DNA of 27,500 nt from Prorocentrum cordatum (lineage: Eukaryota; Sar; Dinophyceae; Prorocentrales; Prorocentraceae), in NCBI GenBank assembly GCA_963575745.1, contig CAUYUJ010019341.1, positions 1 through 27,500 on the forward strand, in the 5' to 3' direction. The translations under genes and the position numbers were made by a program. Below the pieces are notes generated by a model. It had not been told where the DNA came from, searched no databases, and saw only the letters and a list, made by a program, of their open reading frames with translations. Shown here one piece after another: positions 27,104-27,500 of the stretch. Positions within the stretch are counted from its first letter, which is position 1. Every line of letters begins with the position of its first letter.

Positions 27104-27500
27104 ATGGCCCCGAAAAAACTGCCGAAGCTCCCGGATGGGAGCCGCTGGGGGCGCCTCGACCTCGACAACTTCGTGGCGCCTGCGGCGGCGCGGGCCAGCA
27201 CTGTAGAAGGCTCGTCGCCGCTCCGAGCGCGCCTATCCAGGCAGGCGCCGTCGTCCATCGCCAGCGGGGCCGAGAAGAGGCCGGCCGAGGCGCCGGCCTC
27301 GAGTGCGGGTAAGAGGGCGGCCGCGGCCTCCGCTCTTCGGCGGCCGGCGGCCGCTTCGAGTGCCAGGGAAGCCGCGGAGGCGGCTGTGACAGCGGGCGAG
27401 GAGGAAGCTCGAGGGCCGCTGGAAGGTTTGCCGGAAGCTGGCGCTGCTGGGCGCGCCGAAGACGACGCCTCGGCAGACCCCGCGCGTCGCGAGGGCGCCG
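27104..27500 (+). CDS. Gene E: N-terminal part of an Ala/Arg/Glu-rich protein, runs off the window
   Basis: From ATG 27104 the frame is open to the window end (132 codons, no stop). It begins MAPKKLPKLPDGSRWGRLDL, which reads as a natural start with a basic N-terminus, then becomes Ala/Arg/Ser/Glu-rich with a GKRAAAA patch and an acidic end AGRAEDDASADPARR. Codon use is strongly GC-rich like genes C and D. No intron is needed in the visible part, though GGTAAGA at 27308 would be a textbook donor if used. The possible spliced-leader relict upstream would make it a retroposed copy. Function unknown. Confidence 0.5.
   Translation, partial: MAPKKLPKLPDGSRWGRLDLDNFVAPAAARASTVEGSSPLRARLSRQAPSSIASGAEKRPAEAPASSAGKRAAAASALRRPAAASSAREAAEAAVTAGEEEARGPLEGLPEAGAAGRAEDDASADPARREGA

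Noticed and set aside
27308-27315. GGTAAGA as an intron donor in gene E
   Set aside because: The reading frame continues openly with the same codon use to the window end, and other introns here do not use this consensus.

Overview
The window is nuclear DNA of a GC-rich protist, most probably a dinoflagellate. The evidence is indirect. Coding exons are very GC-rich. The introns I can place are flanked by AG|G on both sides, and several need a GC (not GT) donor to keep the frame. All supported genes lie on the + strand, as in the one-way gene blocks of dinoflagellates. Large parts are simple repeats, and a degenerate match to the 3' end of the dinoflagellate spliced leader precedes the last gene. 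Another GC-rich alga with GC-AG introns (for example a haptophyte) is not excluded. No rRNA, tRNA, CRISPR array or bacterial-type operon was seen.

Layout. 1-10,550 has no gene I can defend. It is a chain of purine, TA, GA, ATG, GAT and hexanucleotide repeats, a 90-bp tandem array (1311-1930), a two-module minisatellite (6690-7436), a degenerate ~28-bp array (9501-9710) and foldback elements. Two of these (1513-1666 and 8129-8207) share ends starting TAGGGG, and each is flanked by its own perfect 5-bp target duplication. They look like one small non-autonomous DNA transposon family. From 10,553 to the end there are five + strand genes: A (Trp- and Pro/Ala-rich protein, 10553-12075), B (sulfotransferase-like, 12423-13534, with one GC-AG intron and one apparent frameshift), C (large unknown protein in blocks 15094-17337 and 17415-19307), D (unknown protein of about 1,380 residues with at least seven exons, 19537-25442) and E (start of a gene running off the end, from 27104). 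Between and inside these genes are purine tracts, a (GTC)n tract, a 93-bp higher-order repeat inside an intron, and two copies of an intron-like module.

Nothing shows that the genes form a pathway. Only gene B has an enzyme family I recognise (PAPS-dependent sulfotransferase fold). A, C, D and E are described by composition. The more unusual content is the transposon pair with a readable empty site, the related module that ends exactly at a splice acceptor, direct repeats across splice junctions, and a 19-20 nt motif recurring in exons and introns. All exon joins are my own reading from frame and splice-site logic and have no transcript support.
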